Positions 1 through 8,125 of a DNA stretch of 64,000 bases are shown here, piece by piece (the stretch's first letter is position 1; every line of letters begins with the position of its first letter). Both the position numbers and the translations under genes were made by a program. The stretch covers positions 38,440-102,439 of the forward strand of contig JAEZIT010000043.1 of assembly GCA_023436495.1 (NCBI GenBank), written 5' to 3'. A model generated the notes under the pieces. That model worked only from the letters and a program-made list of their open reading frames with translations. It was not told where the DNA came from and did no database searches. The DNA is from Acidobacteriota bacterium (GTDB taxonomy: Bacteria; Acidobacteriota; Blastocatellia; Pyrinomonadales; Pyrinomonadaceae).

Positions 1-1
1 C

Positions 2-1018
2 GGCCTTCGCATCATCGGAGCAAGCAAGGACGCCGCACGACTCGAATCAAGCAAGGCCTTCGCGAAGGATTTCATGTTTCGCCATAACATTCCCACCGCC
101 GCCTTTGCCAACGCTTCCTCCGTCGCCGAGGCCATCGACATTCTCAACAGCGGAAAATTCGGCGATGAGAACGCGCCGGTCGTCGTCAAGGCAGACGGGC
201 TTGCCGCCGGAAAGGGCGTCGTCGTCGCCGCAAACCGCGCAGAAGCTATAGACGCCGTTAATGGGATGCAGGATATTGCCGGCGCCGCCGCGGCCCAACG
301 GATCGTCCTGGAAGAATGCCTGACCGGCAGGGAAGTGTCACTGATAATGTTCGCTGATGGCGAGAATTTCGCGCTTATGCCGCCGACACGTGACCACAAA
401 CGCATCGGCGAAGGCGACACGGGCCCGAATACCGGCGGAATGGGCACGTTCACCGACGCGGCCCTGTTGTCGGCATCGGACCTTTCTTACATCACCGAGA
501 ACGTCATCGAACCAACCCTCAAAGGCTGTCGTGACGAAGGTTTTCCATTCAGCGGTATTTTGTTCCTCGGGTTGATGATGACGCCCGCCGGTCCGCGTGT
601 GCTCGAATACAATGTGCGCTTCGGCGACCCTGAAACGCAGGCGATCCTCGTTCGGCTCGAAACCGATCTCGTCGAAATTTGCGAAGCGATCGACGCGGGC
701 TCACTCGGCGGTCTTTATATTAGCTGGAAAGGCGGAAGCTCCGCATGCGTTATTCTAGCGTCCGCGGGCTATCCCGCCAAACCCGAGACCGGAGACGTCA
801 TTAGCGGCATCGAGAGCGCCGCCGAGCACGAAAATATCTCGATTTTTCACTCAGGCACAGCAATTAACTTTGATGGGGAATTCGTGACGGCAGGCGGGCG
901 GGTGCTCGGCATTACGGCCTGGGCCGAAAGTCTGAACGAAGCACTGGAACGGGCGTATAGGGCAGCCGGCGAGATATCGTGGCGCGGAATGCAGTTTCGG
1001 AGCGACATCGGAAAGTAG
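2..1018 (+). CDS. purD: Phosphoribosylamine-glycine ligase, 5' partial
   Basis: This enzyme joins glycine to 5-phosphoribosylamine using ATP, the second step of de novo purine synthesis, in the cytosol. The reading frame is open from base 2, so the N-terminal domain lies outside the window; the internal ATG at 74 is not the true start. The visible part holds the ATP-grasp region: VVKADGLAAGKGVVVA (ATP-binding lysines), EECLTGREVSL, then GDTGPNTGGMGTF and EYNVRFGDPETQ, the metal-binding end of the ATP-grasp site. The C-terminal GARS domain follows (SGTAINFDGEFVTAGGRV). About 338 residues of a usual 420-430 are present. It converges on the next gene, with only two bases between the stop codons. 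Family assignment is very secure. Confidence 0.96.
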   Translation, partial: GLRIIGASKDAARLESSKAFAKDFMFRHNIPTAAFANASSVAEAIDILNSGKFGDENAPVVVKADGLAAGKGVVVAANRAEAIDAVNGMQDIAGAAAAQRIVLEECLTGREVSLIMFADGENFALMPPTRDHKRIGEGDTGPNTGGMGTFTDAALLSASDLSYITENVIEPTLKGCRDEGFPFSGILFLGLMMTPAGPRVLEYNVRFGDPETQAILVRLETDLVEICEAIDAGSLGGLYISWKGGSSACVILASAGYPAKPETGDVISGIESAAEHENISIFHSGTAINFDGEFVTAGGRVLGITAWAESLNEALERAYRAAGEISWRGMQFRSDIGK

Positions 1019-1020
1019 CT

Positions 1021-1962
1021 TTAGCGACTGACGGCAGCGGCCTTTTTCGCGAACGTCGCCGCTTCGCCGTTTAAGCCAAAACGTCTGCAAAGGTCCGCAA
1101 GCTTTTCATATCTTTCCTTCAGAGCGACGCGTGAAAACCAACAGATCTTCGCCATGCATTCCGGACATGCATCCAGAGGCCTTCTGTCTGTTTCGCCCAA
1201 ATGGTTTGTGCCGCTCATAAGGCATTCGTATTTGGTGCAATGCCGCATCGAAAACATGTGTCCCGTCTCGTGCGCGGCGATCTTTATTGTCCGCTCAGTA
1301 AACGTCTGCCTGTCTGCATTGTCGTCGAGCCTCGCCAGCGACCAAACGCCGACACGGCTGTCCAGACTCGCTTGCCCGAAAACATAATTCATCGATGAGT
1401 CCGGAAAAAGATCCTCGTCCGTAAACGCGATCAACGCCGCTGCATCATCCGGCATTATCTCCGGCAAAACGTTATCCAGAATATATCCTGTTCGTATCTG
1501 CCGAAGCTGCTTTTTCCGAGGCCGGCGCACATCTCGTTCTGACAGGTTCTCGGGAATGCTCCGTGCTGGCAGGGTCTTTACCGGCAGGTCATAGAAAACA
1601 CTCAGAAATTCCGAAGCGATCGCGATCACACGTTTCTGTTCGTCGTTAAATTTTCCAAGCGGCACGACGAAGATCGTCTGTTTCTCGGCTGTAGGAATGC
1701 TCGGGTCGGCGTCCATATACTGGTCGAAGGTTTCGCCGGGCTCCTTATAAGTGGCCAGCCAATCAAACCGGCCGGGCTTTACCATTGGTCGGAAGAATGG
1801 CTCGATCGCTTTCATCGCGGTACGGATCTCTTCAACGCGACGTACTTCCGCGTCTGCAGCAGTGCTGTCGATCTTCGCTTCTCCCGAATTTCCTGCCGGG
1901 TCGCCGCAGCCGAATCCGATCAATACGATAGCCGCCGCCAATACCGCGGCCCGGAATCTCAT
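1021..1962 (-). CDS. Archaemetzincin-like zinc metalloprotease lipoprotein
   Basis: This is a predicted exported zinc peptidase resembling archaemetzincins (peptidase M54). The start used is the ATG at 1962, which overlaps the stop of the upstream TPR gene by one base (TAATG) and opens on a lipoprotein signal peptide (MRFRAAVLAAAIVLIGFGC, lipobox ending GFGC). The catalytic region reads HETGHMFSMRHC then xxxxCLM, that is HExxHxxSxxHCx4CxM, with a further CPEC pair. This matches the family pattern HExxHxxGxxHCx4CxM, except that the glycine is serine. About 313 residues, longer than most family members. Coupling to the TPR gene suggests joint translation. The substrate is unknown. A start further upstream would run into the neighbour and would lose the signal peptide. 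Confidence 0.8.
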   Translation of the reverse strand: MRFRAAVLAAAIVLIGFGCGDPAGNSGEAKIDSTAADAEVRRVEEIRTAMKAIEPFFRPMVKPGRFDWLATYKEPGETFDQYMDADPSIPTAEKQTIFVVPLGKFNDEQKRVIAIASEFLSVFYDLPVKTLPARSIPENLSERDVRRPRKKQLRQIRTGYILDNVLPEIMPDDAAALIAFTDEDLFPDSSMNYVFGQASLDSRVGVWSLARLDDNADRQTFTERTIKIAAHETGHMFSMRHCTKYECLMSGTNHLGETDRRPLDACPECMAKICWFSRVALKERYEKLADLCRRFGLNGEAATFAKKAAAVSR

Positions 1963-3050
1963 TATTTTACAGGAAGCCGGTATTCGTTTGCCCACTTCAA
2001 AAATGCCATTACGGAATCGCCATTCGCCGCGATCCATTTTTCAGCAAGCGGATTTCCCCCATGAAACATAACGATGTACGAAAATGGCCGAACATGCCCG
2101 AGCTTCTTCATCTCCGATAAAAAGGGTACATAATTCTTACCGATGAAGGTCGAACTGAGCTTTTTGTCTTCCTCGATCAGGGCGATCAGTGTGCTGACGC
2201 CGTCGGCGAACGTCTCTTCTTCGGTTTTGGCTTTTTCCTTATCGTCCTTTGGCACCGTCAGCGTCCCGAGAAATAGGTCATACATCCCGAAATCGCCTTC
2301 GTCCTTCGGAGCGTTAAGGTCCATGAAGATATTTATGTTGCCCTTATCATCCTTTTTCGCCGGTGCGAGAACTGCCCGGATTATTTCCGCCGAACGCTGC
2401 GTCCTTGGCGAATTAAACTCCAGAGAGATCAGCCGAGCTGCCGCCGCGACCGCAGGGATCTTGTATTTTTCGCCTATAAATACTTCTGAAAGCAAGAAAT
2501 GCGGGCTGGCGTACTGCGGGTTGTATTCGACCGACTTTTTAAGTGCCGTTCGCGAATCGCTATAGTTCTTCTGCCGAACGTACGTCACCCCTAGATTGTA
2601 ATAAAGCGATGCAACATGCCGCGCCATCTCTTTGTCGTCCTCGATAAATTTGATGCCGTCGCGATAGAGCTTGACCGCTTCGTTCGGCCTGCCGACGTCG
2701 TCGATAGCGTTCCCCATTATCTGATAGAACAACGCAAGTTCATTGGACTTGTATTTCGTACCGCGGACTGCCGTTTCCATCGCCGCTTCGGTCTCACCTT
2801 TCTCGTATTGCGTCATCGCAAGCTCATAAAGCGCGAATGTGGAATCGGGATTTTCGCGCAGGACGAGCTGATATTTCTTGATAGCGGCATCATATTGCTT
2901 CTGATCGTGAAGCTTAATACCTTCCATGATCAGGGCCTTTTGTTCTTCGGTTTCGGGCTTGGGCGTCAGCGTGGGTTTCGCGATCTTCTGCGCGGGCACC
3001 GAAATGCAGTATGCTGCAAATACCAGCAATAGGAAGAGATGTCGTTTCAT
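1962..3050 (-). CDS. Exported TPR-repeat protein
   Basis: The 362-residue protein starts with a clear Sec signal peptide (MKRHLFLLLVFAAYCISVPAQ), so it is probably periplasmic. Tetratricopeptide-type helical repeats follow at about residues 40-190: A-L-Y-E-L-A-M, ALFYQIMGNAIDDVGRPNEA and YYNLGVTYVRQKNYSDSR show the usual spacing of small and aromatic residues. The C-terminal half (about 200-362) has no motif I recognise. TPR proteins generally scaffold protein complexes; nothing here indicates a partner except the downstream archaemetzincin-like gene, which starts inside this gene's stop codon. It lies 83 bases downstream of aroC in the same direction. TPR identity is fairly sure, the role is unknown. 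Confidence 0.75.
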   Translation of the reverse strand: MKRHLFLLLVFAAYCISVPAQKIAKPTLTPKPETEEQKALIMEGIKLHDQKQYDAAIKKYQLVLRENPDSTFALYELAMTQYEKGETEAAMETAVRGTKYKSNELALFYQIMGNAIDDVGRPNEAVKLYRDGIKFIEDDKEMARHVASLYYNLGVTYVRQKNYSDSRTALKKSVEYNPQYASPHFLLSEVFIGEKYKIPAVAAAARLISLEFNSPRTQRSAEIIRAVLAPAKKDDKGNINIFMDLNAPKDEGDFGMYDLFLGTLTVPKDDKEKAKTEEETFADGVSTLIALIEEDKKLSSTFIGKNYVPFLSEMKKLGHVRPFSYIVMFHGGNPLAEKWIAANGDSVMAFLKWANEYRLPVK

Positions 3051-3133
3051 TGTTTTTCTCCGAGGATGAAATTGGGAAATCTAAAGAATTGGATGCCCGA
3101 AACGCAAAAAGGTTCCGGCTGCCGGCAAATTTA

Positions 3134-4300
3134 TTAATAATTCTCGACCACGTTCATGTAAGATTCGAAATTTCGCATCATCTCACCGATCGAATCGCCG
3201 CCGAATTTTTCCCGCATCGAGTTCGCCAGCACGATCGCAAGCATCGCCTCGCCGATCACGCCGGCCGCCGGCACCGCCGTGATATCGGAACGCTCGAAGG
3301 CAGCAAGGTCTTCCTGTTTGCTGTCGATATCCACCGAACGGAGCTGTTTTCGCAGCGTCGATATCGGCTTCATGTATCCTCGAACGCGCAATTCCTCGCC
3401 GTTCGTGATGCCGCCTTCCAGTCCGCCCGCGCGGTTCGTTCGCCGCCGAAACGATCCGTCGCCGAAAAATATCTCGTCGTGGACCTTGGAACCCGGCAAA
3501 CCTGCGTTCGCCACTCCCGTCCCGATCTCCGCGGCCTTCACCGCGTGTATCGACGCTATAGCCTGAGCTATTCGCCCGTCCAATTTTTCCTGCCACGAAA
3601 CGTGCGATCCCAATCCTACGGGCACGCCCTTTGCGACGACCTCGAAAATGCCGCCCAGCGTATCGCCGGCCGCCTTCGCTTCGTCGATGGCGGCTTTCAT
3701 TTCGCCTTCGACCGCGGCATCAGCGCAGTTCAGCTCCGATCCAGCGGATATACCACAGATCTCATCCCAGCTTTTCTCCAGCGGTTCACTCGGAACCGCC
3801 CCGAGCTTTACAACATGGCTTCTGATCTCGATCCCGAATTCGCGCAGGAGCTGCTTTGCTATCGCACCGCATGCCACACGCATAGTAGTCTCTCTCGCCG
3901 ATGCTCGTTCCAGAATATCGCGAAGGTCCCGCGTCTGGTATTTCTGCCCGCCCGCAAGGTCCGCGTGGCCGGGCCGCGGCCTTTTCACGATCCTCGGGTT
4001 CGCGGGCTGTTCCTCGATCTCGGACGAGGACATTATGTCCTGCCAATGCACAAAATCCCGGTTCTGGACGATCAGCGTTATCGGCGACCCAAGCGCCTTG
4101 CCGTGCCGCACGCCGGAAAGTATCTCGGCCTTGTCCGTTTCTATCTTCATCCTGCCGCCGCGGCCGTAACCCTGCTGCCGCCGCCACAAATCGTGGTCAA
4201 TCGCGGCTTGATCAACGGCCATTCCGGCAGGAACGCCTTCGACGATCGCAGACAGAGCCTTTCCGTGCGATTCGCCTGCGGTTGTGAATTTGAAGAACAT
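3134..4300 (-). CDS. aroC: Chorismate synthase
   Basis: Chorismate synthase catalyses the last step of the shikimate pathway, the anti-1,4-elimination of phosphate from EPSP to give chorismate, using reduced FMN that is not consumed. The 388-residue length is normal. Signatures are the N-terminal FTTAGESHGKALSAIVEG, RRQQGYGRGGRMKIE with the phosphate-binding arginines, the central RPRPGHADLAGGQKY and ASARETTMRVACGAIAK, and the C-terminal GGLEGGITNGEE. The start at 4300 lies six bases after the stop of the EamA transporter, so the two genes are probably cotranscribed. Chorismate made here would feed PabB, encoded about 10 kb away in this window. The identification is secure. Confidence 0.97.
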   Translation of the reverse strand: MFFKFTTAGESHGKALSAIVEGVPAGMAVDQAAIDHDLWRRQQGYGRGGRMKIETDKAEILSGVRHGKALGSPITLIVQNRDFVHWQDIMSSSEIEEQPANPRIVKRPRPGHADLAGGQKYQTRDLRDILERASARETTMRVACGAIAKQLLREFGIEIRSHVVKLGAVPSEPLEKSWDEICGISAGSELNCADAAVEGEMKAAIDEAKAAGDTLGGIFEVVAKGVPVGLGSHVSWQEKLDGRIAQAIASIHAVKAAEIGTGVANAGLPGSKVHDEIFFGDGSFRRRTNRAGGLEGGITNGEELRVRGYMKPISTLRKQLRSVDIDSKQEDLAAFERSDITAVPAAGVIGEAMLAIVLANSMREKFGGDSIGEMMRNFESYMNVVENY

Positions 4301-4306
4301 ATTTGA

Positions 4307-5197
4307 TCAATCGGCCTGTGCCGTCTTCGCCCTGCGTCCGCCAAAAACGATCAGCCCGATACTCGCCAAAATGATAATGCCGCCAAGGAAAGTCTGCGGC
4401 GGAAGCCGCTCGCCCAATGTCACGGCGCCGATCACAACCGCCAGCAGGGGAGTGACCAGCGAGATCATCATCGCTTTGGTCGATTCGATTTTACTCAATA
4501 GCCAGTAATAAAGCCAAAACGCTGCGATCGTGCCGACGACCGTCAAGTAAAGCACGCAGAAGACCGCCCGCCACGTCCAGTTAAAATCCAGCGGATTGCC
4601 CTCGACCGCCATACTGTAGATAAGTATCGGCGGCAGCCCGCAAATCATTTGCCCGAACGACAACGCGGCCGGGTGCATCGCCCCTGCCTTTGCCTTTACC
4701 AGGATCGAAGCCTGTGCCGCGGCATACGCGCCCACGACGATCGCGACACAGCCGGCGAACGCCAGCAGGTTATCCACGCGAAGTTGGTCGAGAAAGATCA
4801 CGGCTACGCCGACGATTCCGAGAAGCACCGCGATGACCTTGATCCTGGTGATCCGTTCGTTCGGCAGGAATATCCAGGCGAGCAGCAGCCCGAATACCGT
4901 GATCATCGCCTGCAGCACGGCCGCTAGGCCCGAGGATATATACTGCTCGGCCCAAAAAACGGTGCTGTAATTTATCGAGAATTGCAGCAGGCCCGTCAGC
5001 GCGATCAGCTTCCATTCACGAGCCGTCCGCGGCAGTGCAATGTTCCTGAATTTTATTATGAATACGAGAATTATCACCGCAAGGACGAACCGTGCGGCCG
5101 CGAATCCGATCGGCGGGAGGTCTTCGAGTCCGATCTTGATGAATATCCAGGTGGATCCCCAAATGAGGCAGAGAATTAGCCAAACGAGCAGTGTCAT
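4307..5197 (-). CDS. EamA/DMT-family membrane transporter
   Basis: This is an inner-membrane carrier of the drug/metabolite transporter superfamily. The 296 residues form about ten hydrophobic segments in two EamA halves. The first begins LVWLILCLIWGSTWIFIKIG, the typical EamA opening with WGS. The second runs from about residue 145 to the end and closes with GGIIILASIGLIVF followed by a basic tail. Family members export amino acids, nucleobases or other metabolites, and the substrate cannot be read from sequence. It sits between rsmD (11 bases upstream) and aroC (6 bases downstream) in what looks like one operon. Superfamily is certain, substrate unknown. Confidence 0.9.
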   Translation of the reverse strand: MTLLVWLILCLIWGSTWIFIKIGLEDLPPIGFAAARFVLAVIILVFIIKFRNIALPRTAREWKLIALTGLLQFSINYSTVFWAEQYISSGLAAVLQAMITVFGLLLAWIFLPNERITRIKVIAVLLGIVGVAVIFLDQLRVDNLLAFAGCVAIVVGAYAAAQASILVKAKAGAMHPAALSFGQMICGLPPILIYSMAVEGNPLDFNWTWRAVFCVLYLTVVGTIAAFWLYYWLLSKIESTKAMMISLVTPLLAVVIGAVTLGERLPPQTFLGGIIILASIGLIVFGGRRAKTAQAD

Positions 5198-5208
5198 ATT
5201 CCCGGCGC

Positions 5209-5763
5209 TTAGTTACGTTCGAAAAAACTCAGGCACGTTTCGCCCTGTTTCAGCACGCGCCACCGCCGGATCTCGCCGATCGCGTCGGGCAATTGATTCT
5301 TCGCGTGGTGTTCGATCACCAGCACCCCGTCCTCGCTCAGCAGGTGATGTTTCGCCACCCCGAAATCGTAGAGCACGTCCGAGTATTCGTCCTTATACGG
5401 CGGATCGTAAAAAACTATGTCCCATGAGGCTTCGTGATCGCGCGAGGTGAAATTCTCCGCCGGCAGGCAATGAATCTCCGTTTGCTCTTCGGGAATGCCG
5501 AGTATGTCTAGGTTTTCTTCGATGAGAGCGCAAGACCTTCGCGATTTATCGACGAATGTGACGAACCGTGCACCGCGCGACAGGGCTTCGATCCCGATCG
5601 CACCTGTACCGGCGCAGAGGTCGAGGAACCGTGTATCTTCGCCGATGGACGGCGCCAATATGTTGAACAGAGTTTCGCGAAGCCGGTCCGATGTCGGCCG
5701 CGTTTTATTATCCGGTGGGCTTTTTATCTGCCGGCCGCGGAAAGTGCCCGCGATGATGCGCAT
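5209..5763 (-). CDS. rsmD: 16S rRNA (guanine966-N2)-methyltransferase
   Basis: RsmD methylates N2 of G966 of 16S rRNA on the assembling 30S subunit, using SAM. The 184-residue protein has the standard order: N-terminal MRIIAGTFRGRQIKSP, then RPTSDRLRETLFNIL, the SAM-binding motif FLDLCAGTGAIGIEALSRGA, and the catalytic motif IV as DPPY in VFYDPPYKDEY. Start and length fit the family. It follows a second RsmD-like gene by six bases and precedes the EamA transporter by 11, suggesting cotranscription. All key residues are present, so this copy is the probable functional enzyme of the pair. Confidence 0.94.
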   Translation of the reverse strand: MRIIAGTFRGRQIKSPPDNKTRPTSDRLRETLFNILAPSIGEDTRFLDLCAGTGAIGIEALSRGARFVTFVDKSRRSCALIEENLDILGIPEEQTEIHCLPAENFTSRDHEASWDIVFYDPPYKDEYSDVLYDFGVAKHHLLSEDGVLVIEHHAKNQLPDAIGEIRRWRVLKQGETCLSFFERN

Positions 5764-5769
5764 ATGAGG

Positions 5770-6711
5770 CTACTGTTTTCGCTCGTAAAAACTCAGGGCG
5801 GTATCGCCTTGCGTCACGACGCGTCTGCGTCGCAGCGGCCCGATCGATTCCGGGAAGAACATTTCGGAATGATGTTCGATAAGAAGGATCCCGCCCGGTG
5901 CGACGATCGATCCGCGCTGGAAATATCTCAATGCCTCGTCATAATCCGAATCGAATGGCGGGGCAAAATAAACGACGTCCCACATACGCTTCTTGGCGGC
6001 GCTCCGCTTCATGTATGGGGCCATCTCCATCTCGACCACCTCGCCATGCCCGTCCTTTATACCGAGCATTTCCATGTTCTTTCGGATATGCGTGCACATT
6101 CGGGCCGAACGATCGACGAACGTCGAAACCATCGCTCCCCTCGAGATCGCCTCAAATCCCATCGTGCCCGGTCCCGAACATAGATCGAGGAATCGGCGAG
6201 CGCGAAGCCGCCGCGAAAGAATGCGGAACATTACATCCCTGATCCTTCGCGTCGTGACCTTCGATCTTGGGCCGGTAATAGTGCTTAATGTCTTTCCGCG
6301 ATATTTTCCGTCCGTGATCTGGAGGTCGGAAGTGATCTTCACTTCGTCCGTCCTCTTCCATGGACCCTTGGCTTTGTCGTCAGCTCGCTGCCGCGGCGGC
6401 ATTTTCTGCTGCCGGACCGCATAATATTCATTGCTGCCGCGCTTCGGCCCGGTCTTCAGGTCCGACGGCCTCAGCACGTTGCCGTTGCGTTCGGTCCGCT
6501 TTGGGCCGCCGGGGCGCTTTCCGTGTTTCGGGCGCGATCCGTCACCGTCGCTGCCGCTATTACGCCGGCCGAAATTTGCACGTTCTCCCTTGTCTTCGGA
6601 CCGATTGTATGCCGAATGCCTTGGCCGGTCGTCGGCGCCGCGGGCATCATTCCGGCCCGAATACTGGCGTTGTCCAAAAGCTTTTGCAGTAGCAGATCGT
6701 CGATTTTCCAT
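5770..6711 (-). CDS. RsmD-like methyltransferase paralog with long basic N-terminus
   Basis: A 313-residue protein whose C-terminal ~185 residues align with the adjacent RsmD: ITDGKYRGKTLSTI, RIRDVMFRILSRRLRARRF, LDLCSGPGTMGFEAISRGA, and a closing region LLIEHHSEMFFPESIGPLRR parallel to the neighbour's. The first ~125 residues are low-complexity and rich in Arg, Gly, Lys and Asp, suggesting a disordered RNA-binding tail. The catalytic (D/N)PPY motif is replaced by APPF in VVYFAPPFDSDYD, while the SAM-binding GPGTMG loop is kept. It may therefore bind RNA or SAM without methylating N2 of G966, or may act on a different base. It is the first gene of the leftward cluster. Homology is clear, function open. 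Confidence 0.85.
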   Translation of the reverse strand: MENRRSATAKAFGQRQYSGRNDARGADDRPRHSAYNRSEDKGERANFGRRNSGSDGDGSRPKHGKRPGGPKRTERNGNVLRPSDLKTGPKRGSNEYYAVRQQKMPPRQRADDKAKGPWKRTDEVKITSDLQITDGKYRGKTLSTITGPRSKVTTRRIRDVMFRILSRRLRARRFLDLCSGPGTMGFEAISRGAMVSTFVDRSARMCTHIRKNMEMLGIKDGHGEVVEMEMAPYMKRSAAKKRMWDVVYFAPPFDSDYDEALRYFQRGSIVAPGGILLIEHHSEMFFPESIGPLRRRRVVTQGDTALSFYERKQ

Positions 6712-6987
6712 TATGGTGTCTCGTAGGGCGCCGGTTGAAGGTTCAAACTGTCCTTATGGCATTAGCATATCAAATGATGATGAGCAAACCTAGATATTCT
6801 GAATTACAGGAAGTGAAACCAATTTTGTGGGACCCGGCAGTCGTCCTAAAATTACTAATAAAACGTAAGTGATAGACCGAGGCGAACGTATAAAAAATAA
6901 TTATACACAAAACGCAGGAGATTTCCAATAGGGAAAATTTCGCTCAAATTGCCGACGAAAGCCGTAATAGAAGTCACCGATTTTGCC

Positions 6988-7398
6988 TTATCCAACGGCT
7001 GCCGGGCTGATCTTGGGCCGCGGCGCGCCCTGAATGCTGATCGGCTGCCGGGCGTCGGGAACGCAGCAAAGATTCACCAATTTCTTCCGGTCTTTCTGCA
7101 TCTCGGGCTCGGAACTCAGCCATTCGCGTATCTCCCTGAATACTTTGGCCGCGCGCTCGTTCTTCGGCTCCGTTACGCGGTAATGTGACCATTTCCAATC
7201 GCGCCGCACCTGCACCAAACCGACCTTCTTTAAATAAGAGAGATGCCGCGAGATCTTCGGCTGGTTCGTGCCGATAACCTCGGCGAAGTAGCAAACGCAC
7301 ACTTCGTCGTCGCCCATCAGGTTGATAAGCCTGAGCCGCGTCCGATCCGCTAGTGCGGCAAAGAATTTCTCCATGTCGAAGGTGTTGTCATTGCTCAT
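6988..7398 (-). CDS. arsR: ArsR-family arsenic-responsive repressor
   Basis: A SmtB/ArsR winged-helix repressor that should leave its operator when As(III) binds. Start chosen at the ATG at 7398 (MSNDNTFDMEKFFAALADRT); a longer frame to 7461 would cross the divergent promoter. The metal site is the CxC of GDDEVCVCYFAEVIG in the helix preceding the recognition helix, as in classical ArsR; the DNA-binding helix reads TNQPKISRHLSYLKKVGLV. An extra Cys pair (NLCCVPD) lies in the C-terminal tail. It is divergent from arsI-acr3-arsC, the usual arrangement for autoregulation and control of the efflux operon. Length of about 136 residues is normal. Specificity for arsenic is inferred from motif plus neighbours. 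Confidence 0.92.
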   Translation of the reverse strand: MSNDNTFDMEKFFAALADRTRLRLINLMGDDEVCVCYFAEVIGTNQPKISRHLSYLKKVGLVQVRRDWKWSHYRVTEPKNERAAKVFREIREWLSSEPEMQKDRKKLVNLCCVPDARQPISIQGAPRPKISPAAVG

Positions 7399-7414
7399 TA
7401 CAAAAAAACTATAA

Positions 7415-7462
7415 CATATTTCAATTATGGCTTGACATATATGAGAAGAGAGGCGTAGCATT
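7415..7462 (+). promoter_or_regulatory. Candidate ars promoter with overlapping ArsR operator
   Basis: The divergent arsR-arsI gap holds an imperfect inverted repeat, TCAA at 7421-7424 and TTGA at 7432-7435, separated by seven bases and flanked on both sides by ATAT sequence. The right half is part of a TTGACA box (7432-7437), with TAGCAT at 7456-7461 at 18-base spacing as a possible -10. A repressor bound here would block the arsI promoter. This is motif inspection only. Confidence 0.5.
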
Positions 7463-7518
7463 ATTTTATCAAATACGGATAGCCGTAAATGAGAGTTTTA
7501 TCAAAGGAGTAAAAATTT

Positions 7519-8052
7519 ATGTCAGCTACGGCAAAACAGATCGAATTTATCAAGGCACATCTCGCCATCAATGTCCGCGATGTCTCGGAAAGTATCGCCT
7601 TTTACAAAAAGATGTTCGGCATCGAGCCGAGCAAGGTCCGTACCGGCTATGCAAAGTTCGACGTGCAGGAACCGCCGCTCAATTTCACCCTCAACCAGGT
7701 TCCGTTCGGCGAACGGGGAGCTCTCTCGCATCTCGGCATTCAGGTAGCATCGACGGATGACGTTGTGACCATGCGTGAAGGCTGGAAGGAGCGCGGGCTT
7801 TCGCCGCGTGACGAAATGCAGACCGATTGCTGCTATGCGCTGCAGGATAAGGCATGGGTTAGCGACCCGGACGGCAACGAATGGGAGGTTTTCACGGTGA
7901 TTGAAGACGATCTTCCAGAAACGGCGTTCAAAGCCGGCGGAGACGGCGTGTGCTGTTCTCCCGCCGCCGAAACAGAGAGTTCGGCTGTCGCCTGCTGCGC
8001 CCCCGCGGGCGAACGCTCGGCGGCTAGTGAACATTTTACGGTCTTGAAATAA
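7519..8052 (+). CDS. arsI: ArsI/CadI-family glyoxalase-fold metalloenzyme
   Basis: A vicinal-oxygen-chelate (glyoxalase fold) protein of the ArsI/CadI group. ArsI is a Fe(II)-dependent C-As lyase that removes methyl or aryl groups from trivalent organoarsenicals; CadI relatives are heavy-metal-induced. Seen in sequence: the N-terminal metal-site region KAHLAINVRDVSESIAFY, LSHLGIQV with a metal-ligand His, the vicinal cysteine motif QTDCCYALQDKAWV that binds arsenic in ArsI, and DPDGNEWEVF with the metal-ligand Glu. The C-terminal ~45 residues add two further CC pairs (VCCSP, ACCAP), possibly metal-binding. A strong ribosome site, AAAGGAG, lies at 7503-7509. It is the first gene of the ars operon. 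The fold is certain; C-As lyase activity is likely. Confidence 0.88.
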   Translation: MSATAKQIEFIKAHLAINVRDVSESIAFYKKMFGIEPSKVRTGYAKFDVQEPPLNFTLNQVPFGERGALSHLGIQVASTDDVVTMREGWKERGLSPRDEMQTDCCYALQDKAWVSDPDGNEWEVFTVIEDDLPETAFKAGGDGVCCSPAAETESSAVACCAPAGERSAASEHFTVLK

Positions 8053-8065
8053 TATATTTCCAATT

Positions 8066-8112
8066 GCCGCTTCGCCGCCGCGAGCTCAGGCACGCGGCGG
8101 CTCCGAAGCGGC
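8066..8112 (+). terminator. Intercistronic GC-rich hairpin between arsI and acr3
   Basis: Arms at 8066-8082 and 8093-8112 pair almost perfectly (GCCGCTTCG plus CCGCCGCG against CGCGGCGG, a three-base bulge, and CGAAGCGGC). There is no T tract, so it is more likely an mRNA-stabilising or attenuating stem than a full terminator. It would set the ratio of arsI to acr3 expression. Confidence 0.55.
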
Positions 8113-8125
8113 CTGGCCACTATTT

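Noticed and set aside
3011..4306. A 431-codon rightward open frame opposite aroC
   Set aside because: It runs antisense to aroC and most of its length matches that strand's coding frame; composition is Arg/His-rich as expected of a shadow, and no family motif is visible.
5770..6711. The second RsmD-like gene as a frameshift duplicate of rsmD
   Set aside because: It is open over its whole length, has an added N-terminal region and distinct residues throughout, so it is a separate paralog.
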